From the NCBI GenBank assembly GCA_025716815.1, contig JAIXMN010000009.1, positions 1,116,001 to 1,180,000 on the forward strand: a DNA stretch of 64,000 nucleotides, read 5' to 3'. The stretch comes from Dichotomocladium elegans. Taxonomy: Eukaryota > Mucoromycota > Mucoromycetes > Mucorales > Lichtheimiaceae. This document shows positions 32,804 through 46,551 of the stretch, piece after piece (the stretch's first letter is position 1; each line of letters begins with the position of its first letter). Below the pieces are notes generated by a model, which searched no databases, was not told the origin of the DNA, and was given only the letters and a program-made list of their open reading frames with translations. Both the position numbers and the translations under genes were made by a program.

Positions 32804-33844
32804 CTAGGATCTATGGATGTCTTTGTCCAGACGGCGTTTCTTTTGCTGAATGAGGGCCCAGGCAGCAGAAATGGCAGCCTTGTCTCTGAGTTTTGATTCG
32901 GTCAGACGGACCCAGACATCCGCATCGCCTACTACCTGATAATCAAAAACAGTATCCCATTCCTTGGTGGGAGCAGTCTTGTTGACAAGGACGGTGATGC
33001 CGTGTCGGTGTGCGCGAACGGTGCGCGCTGCAAGCTTAATGAATTTCTTCAGTGCTGGGATCCGGAGGGAGGTGCCCAGCACGATGAGCAAGTCAGGGTT
33101 GCGCTTGATGTCATTCGACTGCTGTAACCCAATACTGTCGCCGTCGGGATGATCTTCGTTGTAGAGCACAATATCAGGCCGAAGCACGCCAACAGCAAGC
33201 GGTCGCTTACCCAGAAGCATCCGTTGCTCGCCTGTTGCTACGCAGCTGGGGCATGATGGTGCTTCGCCTTCGCGAAACTTGTTTTGGAACTCGCGTGTGA
33301 ATTGAAATGAGGCCGCACAAAGCATGCATTTGACGTGACCCAGTGTGCCATGGAGCTGGACCACAGGCAGATCTAGTGCTGCTTCCAGATCGTCAATATT
33401 TTGCGTGTACAATCGGAGCAGACGGCCTTCGGTCTGCAGCTGACGGATAAAATTGTGTGTCGGTGTCGGCTTGGCCGATCGTACCAACGATTTGAGCTCG
33501 GCCATGAACTTGTAGAAGTTTCGAGTCCGATCGGCATCCCGAAATATCCTCGCATCAAAGAGCTCTGAACCTTTCATAACACCGTTCGGATGTTGCTGCT
33601 TGCTGAGATTATAGAGCCCATGGGCGGATCGGAAATCCTGTGTGTTTGTACGTATTCCTGAGCTTTGATCCAGGTATTGGGAAGGGATGCATTTGCATCA
33701 AGTTCGTACCGGAATGCCGCCATTACAAGATATACCTGCACCTGTGATGACAAGAGCCTTTCGACTTTTGTTGACATGAGCAGCAATCTCGGCAATGGTC
33801 TGCTCGATTATGTCTTCAAGGTCAGTGATGACAATTCTAACCAT
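32804..33844 (-). CDS. Class I sirtuin, Hst3/Hst4-like NAD-dependent deacetylase
   Basis: Two exons (33844-33710 and 33637-32804) are joined by a 72-nt intron and give 322 residues. The NAD-binding motif reads GAGISCNGGIP|DFRS, split by the intron. HGLYNL follows, then the TQNIDDLE motif, catalytic His in LHGTLGHVKC, a zinc site (C-x2-C ... C-x2-C), RPDIVLYNEDHP, and LIVLGTSLRIP. The GISC and GLYNL variants are typical of the Hst3/Hst4 group, which removes H3K56 acetylation and protects genome stability; that assignment is inference. An upstream TTTATGCAG just before the ATG could be the 3' end of a 5'-UTR intron. A stop in frame rules out a coding upstream exon there. Confidence 0.9.
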
Positions 33845-33959
33845 CCGTTAGAACCAGCTGCATAAAAAAAAGAAGAGTGCGTCGTTTTAAGACCCCGCGT
33901 GCGAAAGGGAAAAGTTGTTGGCGCAAAGGAGTAGGTACTTTTTTGATTTTCACTCAAGT

Positions 33960-34910
33960 TTGTGTTATGTCGATCATGGATATCATGTCACTTATTGTAT
34001 AGTATTTGCATGGGGGGGGAATGACGATGTTAGCAGATCGAGCCTATTACGATGTTCTTCAAACTCGATACAGTCTCTGCCGTGCTCATAATTGTTAAAA
34101 TCACTATTATCTATCGATCATGTCCAAAGACCAAGCCGGTGTTATCAGAATTCTTTTTGAGATCTGTTGCTTGGAAGCAGGAATAGCAGGAGATCCTGAG
34201 GAACCTAGTGCGAACCACGCTTACACACTAGCTCTCGCTCTGGATCGTCCTCCACGAGCTCGAACGCGATCGTCATTCCGATATCAGAGTGCTCCTCCGC
34301 CATCCTTTCTTTTCTGGATTGCTTCCTCAGTCTGATCGGGAGGAAGGCCATTAGCGCCCTCATAAAGACACATCTCGAAGCTTACATGGATGCCAAGAAG
34401 GTGCTGCAATGCAGAAACATAGCTTGACCTCTCTGAGCTGTCACCTCCTACTGTACGACGACGCTTATATCCTCGCAGAAGATGATACCTCCAATGACAC
34501 CATCTGCAAATTCCTACAAGCAAAAGGGCCAAAATTAACCCAGTGCCTCCGTCTCCGAACTTCTTGGGTGCTGTGCCGCACGCAAATTTAGTTCAAATGC
34601 TCTTTCTCATAATCCCTACTAAAGAACCTTCCAATCCCCATTATCTCAAGGTGAAGATGCAATTAGCAAGTTACTTGGGCCACTCTTCTCCATCGAATGG
34701 AGAGAAGGCACCCTAAAGCTAACTTCGATGGGCGGAGAGCATCATTTAAGCAGTACAGCCCAGACAAGGGATATCAATGTTGACAACTTCTGACGGTGGT
34801 TCTGCGTAACGCAGAAAAGAACGACTGTCCTGCGCATCTTTTCAAACACAGAAACTGCTTGATAAATGATCGCTGCTGAGGCTCCCAGTGATTCCGATGG
34901 CTCTTTCGAG
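33960..34910 (+). pseudogene. Fanzor/TnpB-like relic, copy 3 (N-terminal part, rearranged)
   Basis: Flanks match element ends L (33975-34060) and R (34798-34871) seen around copy 1, in the same plus-strand order. Between them, plus-strand 34070-34480 aligns by eye with minus-strand 11390-11050 of copy 1: the leader with CACTATTAT-x-TATCGATCAT, then FEICCLEAGIAGD, NHAYTLALALD and a stretch that needs a frameshift (LERDR, then FF-x-x-LL). The coding part is therefore inverted relative to the ends, compared with copy 1. The RuvC part is absent. Confidence 0.55.
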
Positions 34911-35111
34911 TGAGGGATATCATAGCCAGGAGCGGTTGACGGCAAAGTAAGTAGGATGGAAAGGTACAAGAACTACATGCCGTTCAATAGGCTGGCAGAG
35001 TCATGCCTAAAAGCGTCCTTACCCACTGATACGCTTACATCTGCTTTGCCCAGAAGATCAAAAGACGTTGTGATGTGCTCCACCATTAAACTATTCTCCC
35101 AAAACGCATTT

Positions 35112-35886
35112 TTATTCCACACATGTTGTGCACACCTCTTTCGGATTAGTCTTGGATTCTTCTTCTGGAGCGGCCGCGGGCATCTTACGGTCAGAATGAC
35201 CGAGTGACATATCCGGTGCAATGATATCGCGCACGAGTTGTTTCTGAGCAAGGGCAAAGATTACTTTTTAAGTTGCACTCTCGGGGGGGGTGGCCACAGA
35301 TGTGTGTGTGTGTGTGACGTTATACGTTATGCTTTTGTCTGGCTTTTACTCACCACTTCTTTTACTTCTGGGAAACGGCCCTTTTCCTTGCGATCCCAAA
35401 TAAGGACTTCATGGATTTTCCAGACCAAAGTAAGACAGCATGCGTATGTGGGTTTGCGGTGAGCGAAGGCAAGGAAAAGAAAAAGTCTTGCGTGTAGAGG
35501 TTGAGCTCATTTACCGTCATTCACTTTAATACGAAACACCGCCGAGTCACCGGGAATCACGGCTAGCTCTCCAATCAAAGTGTCAAAAGTCGTCAGTAAC
35601 TCTTGGCCGAGCCATGCTATGAATGAACAGCATCACCCATAAATTAAGTTTAAGATCTCTTGATTGCTTTTGAAGACGCATTGTTCTTACTTGCACGCAA
35701 CATCCATCGACATTTTGTGCAATACTATTGAAGTATGCACGCCATTAGCTAGTTTCTCATATGCAGGGGGGAAAAAAAAAGTCCCATAGACGCCATCTAG
35801 CCATGAGTTGTGTAGAATAGCACCCAGAAACGACGACTTGCCTCAATAGACACGCGAGGACTTCTGATATCCAGCGTGTTTGACAT
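35112..35886 (-). CDS. SelT/SelW/SelH-type (Rdx) redox protein, Cys form
   Basis: Five short exons (minus order): 35886-35842, 35724-35691, 35616-35515, 35406-35354, 35243-35112, giving 121 residues. Conserved features: VSIEYCTKCRWMLRATWLGQ, where the C-x-x-C replaces the C-x-x-U of animal SelW; ELLTTFDTLIGELAVIPGDS; VLIWDRKEKGRFPEVKEV; and a DMSLGHSD end motif. These mark the Rdx thioredoxin-like family of small redox proteins. The last 30 residues form an Ala/Glu-rich tail with a second C-x-x-C (VCTTCVE). Intron 1 uses a GC 5' site (GAG|GCAAGT) and must be spliced this way to join IE to YC. Exon 2 is 34 nt. Alternative: none that keeps the conserved fold. Confidence 0.88.
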
Positions 35887-36228
35887 GATGTTGCAAAGAA
35901 GGGAAATTTACTTGGGTCCCGCTGCGAACGAGGCACAAGACCAAAAAGAAAGCGGAGATTGCACACCATTCATATTTGCAAAGTTTGCACATAGAGCTTC
36001 GCTGGATGGTTTAATAATGAACATTGAATGCAGTGAAATAAAGACTAGTTACAATAAATGGACTTGATGGAAAGAAGAAATAGTGGCAAGAGAAAGGGTG
36101 GGTAAAAAAGTAATACTATGTATGAAAGCGATTTTGTTGCTATTGTCATTGTGGTTGCTGTGAAGATGTGGGTGTCTGGGTGGCGAAGGGGAGAGGGAGA
36201 GGGGAGAAAGAACGGGGGGCGGGGGAAT
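35887..36228. other. Intergenic
   Basis: 5' flank of the SelW-like gene and 3' flank of the Ser-rich gene. No feature recognised. Confidence 0.4.
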
Positions 36229-37419
36229 TTAGATGACGAAGACACCAAAAGGGGCATTGACGTTGCGGCCAAGGCGAGAAATTCCGCGGAAAGCAGAAGT
36301 ATCGGCGGGCTGATTTCGCTCACCAATGGCGCTGATCGGGTGAGAATTATGAGGCAATGGTTTAGGTTCGTGGTAATAGGCGGTTGTATAGAGATGGTGA
36401 TGGATGGGATACTGTTCTTGTCGAATGGGGTAATAATGGGGGTTGCAGTTGTAATAGTAATCGGCAGGATTTTGTCGAGAGAGATGCAAAAATGGATCGG
36501 TGGTGGCAATGGAGGAGGCGGAGGTGGTTGTGGTGGAGGAGGTGGAGGAGGCCGAGAAGTAGTGATTATCGAAGGAACGCTGTCTGTTCGATTCCCAAGG
36601 TGAGCTTTTCGCCCAGAGTGAGGAGTCGTCATCAAATGCGATAACGTCATTGCTGCAAGTCTTGCCCCAAGCTTGCCAGCCACAACCGCCAGCCCACTTG
36701 CGCACAAAGGCCATGAAGCGCGCCTTTTCTTCTTCGGTGATAGTCGCCGACGCCTTGTTAGTCGAGCCGGTGGAGCTGGCACTCTCCGACTCATCGTCCG
36801 ACAAGACACTGGATGTCTGAGAGTCCGAAAAGGATGATGACTGGGCCGAAGATGCTAGCGAAGGAGGAGCAACAGGAGGCGAAGGCGCTCGGGTTTCAGC
36901 ATTATTGTTGTTGCTGTCATCCCCATACCACGAGCCGTTGCTGCTGCTGCTGCTGCTGCTGCTGGAAGAACTCGTGCTATGACGTTGTTCGCTGTGCGTG
37001 AGACCAGCCTCCATTCCCAGCTGCTGTTGCTGTTGAGGAGGACTCTGGGGCCTTTGCTTTGTGGGAAGTGAACGTCGTTTGGCGTCGACCTTTGGAACTA
37101 GAGCCTTGAGACGTTCGATCTCCTGCTGGTAGTTGATTCGGCTGTTCATACCAGCAAAAGGATCCTCTCCCGTTGGGAACGTGCTACCGGCCACCTTGCG
37201 CTTGGATGTGGGTACCTCAGTCCAACCTTGACGCTTTTTCCTGCTGCTTCCATTGTCAACTCCGTTGGTGGGAAAGTGCTCGTTTGTTGGGGACCTCCTC
37301 GCCGTCACAGACCAGTCAGACACTGAGGAAGAGCGATCATAGCCAGACTGCTTCTTGGCGGCCATTCGGGCATTCAGATCGCTGGTAGTAATGGAATCTA
37401 GAGAGAACTTTCCCTTCAT
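36229..37419 (-). CDS. Ser-rich fungal protein of unknown function
   Basis: A single 396-residue frame from ATG 37419 (MKGKFSLDSITTSDLNARMA). The frame is open further upstream to 37833, but that extension reads through a T/C-rich leader and is very Phe/Leu-rich, so it is rejected. Most of the chain is disordered, with Ser, Asn and Gln runs and a Tyr/His/Pro-rich tail. Two more ordered patches stand out: ERLKALVPKVDAKRR near residue 115, and EEEKARFMAFVRKWAGGCGW followed by QAW near residue 235. The Trp/Gly/Cys patch looks like a conserved short motif. I do not recognise the family. Confidence 0.65.
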   Translation of the reverse strand: MKGKFSLDSITTSDLNARMAAKKQSGYDRSSSVSDWSVTARRSPTNEHFPTNGVDNGSSRKKRQGWTEVPTSKRKVAGSTFPTGEDPFAGMNSRINYQQEIERLKALVPKVDAKRRSLPTKQRPQSPPQQQQQLGMEAGLTHSEQRHSTSSSSSSSSSSSNGSWYGDDSNNNNAETRAPSPPVAPPSLASSAQSSSFSDSQTSSVLSDDESESASSTGSTNKASATITEEEKARFMAFVRKWAGGCGWQAWGKTCSNDVIAFDDDSSLWAKSSPWESNRQRSFDNHYFSASSTSSTTTTSASSIATTDPFLHLSRQNPADYYYNCNPHYYPIRQEQYPIHHHLYTTAYYHEPKPLPHNSHPISAIGERNQPADTSAFRGISRLGRNVNAPFGVFVI

Positions 37420-38286
37420 GACTTTGTCCGAATTCAAACGGGAGTTGTGGATTGATGGCGAAAGTAGAAAAGGTGAGAAGAGGGGTGGAGAAAAAAAAAG
37501 AGAGAGTGGATGTGGATGTAAAAAGAAAGAGAGAGAAAGGCGTGGTGGATGGGGTAAAAAAAAATAGTTTATGTACAACTGCTGCAACAAGAAAAAAAAA
37601 AAGAGAAAGAGGAAAGGGGAGCAAAGACCGCAGCACATTTTTTTAGGGTTCCCTCTGACTGTCGGCAAATTCCGCTGACCGTTGACTGGTGACTCACGTC
37701 GGCTCGCTCGATCCGTGAGCCCTGGAACTGCCACGCAGCCCGCCTCTTGCCCCCCCTCTCTCGCTCCCCAGAGCAAAGGACCCATTACATGAACCACGAT
37801 ATTGTCGCCAGACATTCTCAACATTTGCTGCAATGTTTGGGTTTTTTTTATTTAACACATCATACCAGGCCACGGTTTGTGTCACCTATTACAGAGAAAA
37901 GGAGACCAAGAGAGAGAGAGAGAGGGAAGGGAGAGACAAACAAATTTTTTTCATCCAACAAGTGATTTCAACGGGTTGCGTGTAATACAACCGCCCTCTG
38001 GGGGTGGCTATTTCTTCTTTGGGCTTCTTCCTCTGCTGAGACCCGAGCCGACACCTTCCCCCTCCCCCAAACCACACCCCAGCCAAGCCTTGGGTACAAA
38101 AAAAGCTGTGGTCCAATCACCGACGTGAGAGAACGGGGTCACATCGGATTGGTGAATTTCGCCGGTCCTTTCCACTGCCGGGTCCAGAAGAACACGCAGC
38201 AGGCATATCTTTTTTAGGATTCCATGGATTTGGCATTCCTTTATTTGGCCCAATCTCCCCTCTCACGTCAGAATTTCTATTGAAGA
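37420..38286. other. T/C-rich leader and intergenic region with GA run
   Basis: The first 220 bp are strongly pyrimidine-biased on the minus strand, a likely promoter and 5' leader of the Ser-rich gene. A GA-dinucleotide run lies at about 37909-37922. The rest is unassigned. Confidence 0.5.
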
Positions 38287-38690
38287 ATGTTTCAATTTAA
38301 AGTTCTACCGCATGAACCGCTTAGCACTAGAGACAATGTAATACTACCTATTCGGCAATGCACCTTATTCGGCAATCCTTTCGATCATTCATCGACTCCA
38401 TTGCGCTCAATGGGCCTTGATTTCAAGCATGTCATGCACTCTGTCACTATCTATCCTATGGCTGGATCTGCGCGAGATACAGTAGCATCCTTCATTCTGG
38501 CACTGCCGTAAAAGGTTCACACTATGCAAGTTTGTATGAACATATCGAATCTCCAAGATGTGGAAGATTTGCAATCTATCTACTACTTCAGCTTGAGATA
38601 AGTAAACTTGTTGACGCTGGAAAAGTTATACCTGCTCTTGCCTTAGCGAGAGCCCTCTGGTCTGTTCATTTCTGTGAGTCCCCCAAGTCC
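38287..38690 (+). pseudogene. Frameshifted coding-like remnant, family unknown
   Basis: The first frame (38287-38511) ends with SARDTVASFILALP. A +1 shift near 38495 continues as HSGTAVKGSHYASLYEHIES, then GRFAIYLLLQLEISKL, then VIPALALARALWSVHFCES up to a stop near 38700. The second part looks like a helical protein segment and reads naturally after the first, so I infer a broken gene. No family recognised. Confidence 0.35.
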
Positions 38691-38784
38691 GCGTGCTAAG
38701 CCACATGCAGAGCACGAAGAATTTTTGCACCTGTGGAAAGAGCCTAAGTTATTTCCTCCTCTTTTCTACTTCCCCCCGTACGCC

Positions 38785-39544
38785 ATGTCGACTTTTGAAA
38801 AGGTTTGCAAATAAATGCAGTGCCCAGCGGCAATCAGGAGCTTTCTAACGTGTCCATAGGTTGTTGTCATTGATGGCAAGGGTCATCTTCTCGGCCGTCT
38901 CGCCTCCATTGTGTCCAAGCAGGCCCTTTCTGGCCAGAAGGTCGTCGTCGTTCGCTGCGAGGAGTTGAACGTCTCCGGCGAGTTCTTCCGCAACAAGCGT
39001 GAGTACTTTTTTCAATTTTTCTTTTCATACAATGCAAATCATTAAAGCGATCCCGGAATCTCAATCTTTTTTTTTCAATTCTTAATTAGTCAAGTACCAC
39101 GCCTACCTTCACAAGCAGAATCGCGTCAACCCCCGCCGTGGTGGTCCTTTCCACTTCCGTGCTCCCTCGCGCATCTTGTACAAGGCCATCCGTGGTATGA
39201 TCCCTCACAAGACCGCCCGTGGTGCTGCTGCCTTGGAGCGCATCAAGCTTTTCGAGGGTGTCCCCCCACCTTACGACAAGGTCAAGCGTGTTGTTATCCC
39301 CGCTGCTCTTCGTGTTCAGCGTTTGAAGCCCGGTCGTAAGTACACTACCCTTGGCCGCATTTCCCAGGAGGTCGGCTGGAAGTACCAGGACGTCGTTGCC
39401 AAGCTCGAGGAGAAGCGCAAGGCCAAGTCCGCTGCTTACTACCAGCGCAAGTCTGCCCTTGCTGCCATCGAGAAGAAGGCTATCGCCTCCAAGGCTAACG
39501 ACTTGAAGGACATCAACTCCGCCCTTGCCGCTCTCGGTCATTAA
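38785..39544 (+). CDS. RPL16: 60S ribosomal protein uL13 (L16/L13a)
   Basis: Three exons (38785-38802, 38860-38998, 39090-39544) give 203 residues, the normal length. Exon 1 encodes only MSTFEK. Conserved blocks: [60 protein letters not shown] and [20 protein letters not shown]. It is a core protein of the large ribosomal subunit. Third positions are strongly biased to C (AAG, GTC, CGT/CGC, CTT), which suggests high expression and differs from neighbours. The first intron begins GTTTGC, a weak 5' site. Confidence 0.96.
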
Positions 39545-40500
39545 ACAGCAAATGCCTTGCCTCTTTGCTTGCCCGTCATAGGTGCACGTGTCCTTCTACC
39601 TCCCTGTTACTTTGGTCCGTAATAAACTCTATTGTACGAAGCGAGGAAGAAAAGTCTTTTTGGTTGCTGGGTCAAATGAGAGCATAGATCCATAAATGTT
39701 GGGCCATCGAAAGCGTTTAAGGATCAAGGGTGGGAGGATTATTTGCATGTGCGCATGCCACGGTTTGCTCAAACATCATGTTCGAACATTCAGAGCTTGA
39801 AGCTAGTGGGATAGCGGCTAACTCAATGGCTTGGTGGCACGCGTATACCGGCGTCGCTTTATTGGATATTTAAGTCAGACACTGCTCTTTGATACATGCA
39901 TCTGTTCCAAGCGGTATCCATCCACAGTAATAAGAAGTACATGCCTAGATGGGTCTATTCTGCTCACTCATCTTTATATCTCATTTGCATGAGTAGCACG
40001 CGTTGAGAACGTTCCCAGTGATATGTAGGACCCGATATCAGAAACTCCTGCAGAAGGCCATCGCAGCCATGTGCTGGCTTCTTGATACAGGTTCTTTTCG
40101 GATGTTGCCGATGAATTGTAGATCCATTACGGCAGACCACTGACATGCGTATGTTTAAAGATATTGCACTTACGCAGTGGCGAATGGCTGTCCTGCCGTG
40201 CCCAAAGAGAAATTATATTGCTTCTCTGTACACCCCGAGACTTGAACTACTGTCTTGCGGTTTGAAACAGGGCATGCAAAAGCGGATCAGCCTGTAGAGG
40301 AAAAGTTGGATGAAGCCGGCCTCACCTCTTGAAGCTCCAATAGGGAAACCATTCCTCGCATGCCTTGATCGATCAATCAGCTGAACATCTTACAGCATAT
40401 AGCAACGCTTTCACAATGAGATAAAATCCTTCGTCTATATGACAATATTTTATGATGGATTTTAAGGAAAATAAGCACAGACATAGCTGACGCAATGCTT
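39545..40500. other. Intergenic between two convergent genes
   Basis: About 950 bp. Small open frames only (one at 40146-39964 minus, Arg/His-rich). Nothing I can assign. Confidence 0.4.
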
Positions 40501-41752
40501 CTAGTTCTCAAGGACAAATCTGTAACGTGCTTTGCCATCACGCATGGCCTGTACTGCCTCTGGAGCCTCGGTCATTGGATATTTTGAAATCCAAGGCCGG
40601 ACACCAGTTTTGCACGCGAAATCAAGCATCTCCCTGATTTCTTCTGGTGAGCCGATGCACGAGCCGGCCAGCGTAAGCTGACGTGGAACAAAGATGGGCG
40701 GAATATCGGTCAAGTTGGAGCTAGGGATCGCTACCATGATGAAAACGCCGCCAGGCTTCAATAGCCCCAAGATGCTTCCCCAGTCAAAGTTATTGCCGAA
40801 GCTCGTACAGATGATGTGTGTCAATGACTGTCTGGCCCTTGCTAAAGACTCTTTTTCTCCAGTCACAAAGTAATCGTCGCAGCCTAGTTTCTTAGCATCT
40901 TCTCGCTTTCTGTCCGAGTGCGATAGCGCAACAACCTTCGCGCCCAGAGCTTTGCCCCATTGAACCTGTATAGAAAAATCAATCGAGTCTTTACCCTTCC
41001 GCTTTCATGGGAGAAATATTGATGCTCTAACGTACTGCAAAATGCCCCAATCCACCTAATAGTAAATGATATCATTAAAGACAGATATATTGGAACACGT
41101 TAGTGTTCGAAAATTACCAATACCAATGACGCCAACGACTGACTGACTGTTCACATTGTAGCGCTTCATGGGGGCATACGTAGTGACACCCGCACAGAAA
41201 AAGGTTGCAGCAACTTCGCTGGGAAGCTCATCCGGGATCTTAAAAACAAAGTTGTAATGGCCACTCCAGACATCTGCATAGCCGCCAAAGGTGCGCTCGT
41301 TCGTTCTTGGCCAGCGGCCGTTGTAGGTGCCAACCATGTCAGGACAAAGGTTCTCGTGCTGGTGTTGGCAGGGATGGCATTGGAGACACGACATGCACTG
41401 GGCACCGACACCGGCCCGATCGCCCACCTGTACATTTTTGACGTTCTTGCCAACTCGGGTAACCACACCAACAATCTCATGGCCGACGATGCATGGATAG
41501 TCAGTCTTGCCCCAGCCCGAATCGAGCGTGAAAAGATCGGATGCACAGATACCGCAGTGTGTAATGTTCAAATCAACCGTATCCTCGTCAAACGTCTTGC
41601 GAGGCTGTTCGCTCCAAACCAGAGGTTGATCTACAAAAACATCGAGTGAGTATCAATGGACGTGATCTAGCCGACCCAATTCTTTTTGTGCTCTTATATG
41701 TGACAGTACCTTTGCCGTTGCACACCCATCCATGAACAGTTCTTGAATCCAT
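40501..41752 (-). CDS. Zinc-dependent alcohol dehydrogenase, cinnamyl-alcohol/ADH6 type
   Basis: Four exons (minus order): 41752-41710, 41630-41118, 41055-41036, 40965-40501, giving 346 residues. Catalytic zinc ligands appear in THCGICASDL and IVGHEIVGVV; the structural zinc lobe is the Cys cluster in QCMSCLQCHPCQHQHENLCP. The Rossmann motif is created by splicing: VVGVIGIG|GLGHFA|VQWGKAL. LSHSDRKREDAKKLGCDDY suggests NADP use (Ser and Arg after the second strand), as in Adh6/Adh7, which reduce aromatic and aliphatic aldehydes. Exon 3 is only 20 nt long and encodes the core of the dinucleotide-binding loop. The protein ends GKARYRFVLEN, as in this family. Confidence 0.92.
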
Positions 41753-45058
<3,306 letters not shown>

Positions 45059-45893
45059 AAGAAATTCCCCTTTACAGTCCATCAGTAATAAACAGATCCC
45101 TCATATCATGCAACCGTGCAACCGCTGGGATAATAATGACCCGCATTGAACTTTTTAATTTTTACACGATTGTTGAAATCAGGCATCTGCGAATGCTCTC
45201 TATTCCGCTTCCTCGAAGAAATATTCTGTTACTCTGCCATCAGTGCTATTAGTACACATTCAAATACATAAATAGGGATATTTACGGTTTGGTTCCCGAG
45301 AGCCTTCCCATCTTACGGGAAGAACTTTTTTGTTTTTGAGTTATAGTTCATGAATGCACCATTAGGGATTTGAAGGTTGCAGTACCTGCCCAAGGGGCCT
45401 ATGCCAGGGGACAGCGGTATTAAAAATGGTGCATTGATTGGTCCAAACATGGCTACATATGCCTCGACTGACTTGTACTTGGATTAGTTCAAAAGGATGT
45501 ACGCTTGGTGCGGGTGCGCGCTCTCCGGGAGCGACGCATGCACTTCTAGGAAGCCATAGAGGGCTGAGAACTCATGGATGGTGTCGCAAAGGAAGACACG
45601 AAGCCTATCATGTCGCTCATCACCGGCATTCACATAACTATGATCAACTTTGTGCTGCAGCACATCTCTCCAGAGATCACGCCGGCGCTGTGTTCTCATC
45701 GTCCAGGGGCAGAGAAGATGTGGCGCCCTATGGGAGACGGAAACTTTTTTGCCAGTACTGCAGGAAATGTTTTCTGCACGCAATCGGCGTGATCTTTTGC
45801 ACCACCACCACCACTCCCCTTCCCTCATGGTTAGGAATTGTATACGTCCTAATATTTGTTTTTGCCCTTCTTGATCGTTTATTGGCATGATTA
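45059..45893. other. Convergent intergenic region with overlapping open frames
   Basis: Between 45438 and 45890, three overlapping frames (two plus, one minus) stay open for more than 70 codons. None shows a known domain. One plus frame ends with a Cys-x2-Cys patch (KLFCQYCRKCFLHA). Long openness in several frames suggests biased composition, not a gene. Confidence 0.3.
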
Positions 45894-46260
45894 TTATTCC
45901 TTCTTTTTCTTGTCCGGCTCCCTGCCCTCAAGCACCGCCGTAATAATATAGGCGACGACTACCAGGTTGGCAACGACTGCTGCTGTCACTGCTGCATAGA
46001 TGCCGTTGCCTACAACAAACAAACAACCAATGCATTGATTCATCATGTCAGTCTCATGGGCGACGAACAAACTTTTAAATAACAATTCACGGACCATCAA
46101 AGAGCCTGTTCAGCGTTGCATAATAAGAACCGATGGGGAGGACGATCATCGCAATCGTGAACGCTAATAGCTTGACAACAACAGTGATGCTCACAGCGGC
46201 TGCTGCATTGCCTGAACCCACGGGCAGTCGGCCTTGTGACGACGACGATGGAGTTGCCAT
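45894..46260 (-). CDS. VMA21: VMA21, V-ATPase assembly integral membrane protein
   Basis: Two exons (46260-46095 and 46009-45894) give 93 residues. There are two transmembrane helices, VVVKLLAFTIAMIVLPIGSY and AAVTAAVVANLVVVAYIIT, separated by an ATLNRLFDGNGIY loop, and the chain ends DKKKKE. This is the VMA21 plan: a small ER protein that escorts the V0 sector of the vacuolar ATPase, kept in the ER by a C-terminal di-lysine signal. The Ala/Ser-rich N-terminus of about 25 residues is cytosolic. The 5' splice site is GTCCGT, weaker than consensus. Confidence 0.9.
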
Positions 46261-46551
46261 TAGAAGGATGAATCTGGACTGAATAAAAACCTCCAAACTT
46301 TTTTTTAAGTGCGCCGGGTTTCAAGCTCGTGCGCTCAACATATGCTTTCTCGTTTCCCCGCGGGGCTGAATTAATTAGGGGAAACAGCAACATAATAGAA
46401 AGGCCCATGGGTTTTGTCCCCTCCTCCAAGAACAAAAGAAATGCTGCAGAAGACCGATACATAGGAAGATACATGCACACGGCATTCACAAGCACTCACA
46501 TGGAATATGAGCAATATATGAACTGAAAGATAAGAAAAAAGGAACAAAGAA

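Noticed and set aside
34120..34335. Open frame starting MSKDQAGVIRIL as a separate small gene
   Set aside because: It aligns with the N-terminal part of the Fanzor-like relic at 11.3 kb after a frameshift, so it is a remnant.
37420..37833. N-terminal extension of the Ser-rich protein up to 37833
   Set aside because: It reads a T/C-rich leader as Phe/Leu/Ser and lacks any ordered or conserved feature; ATG 37419 is the better start.
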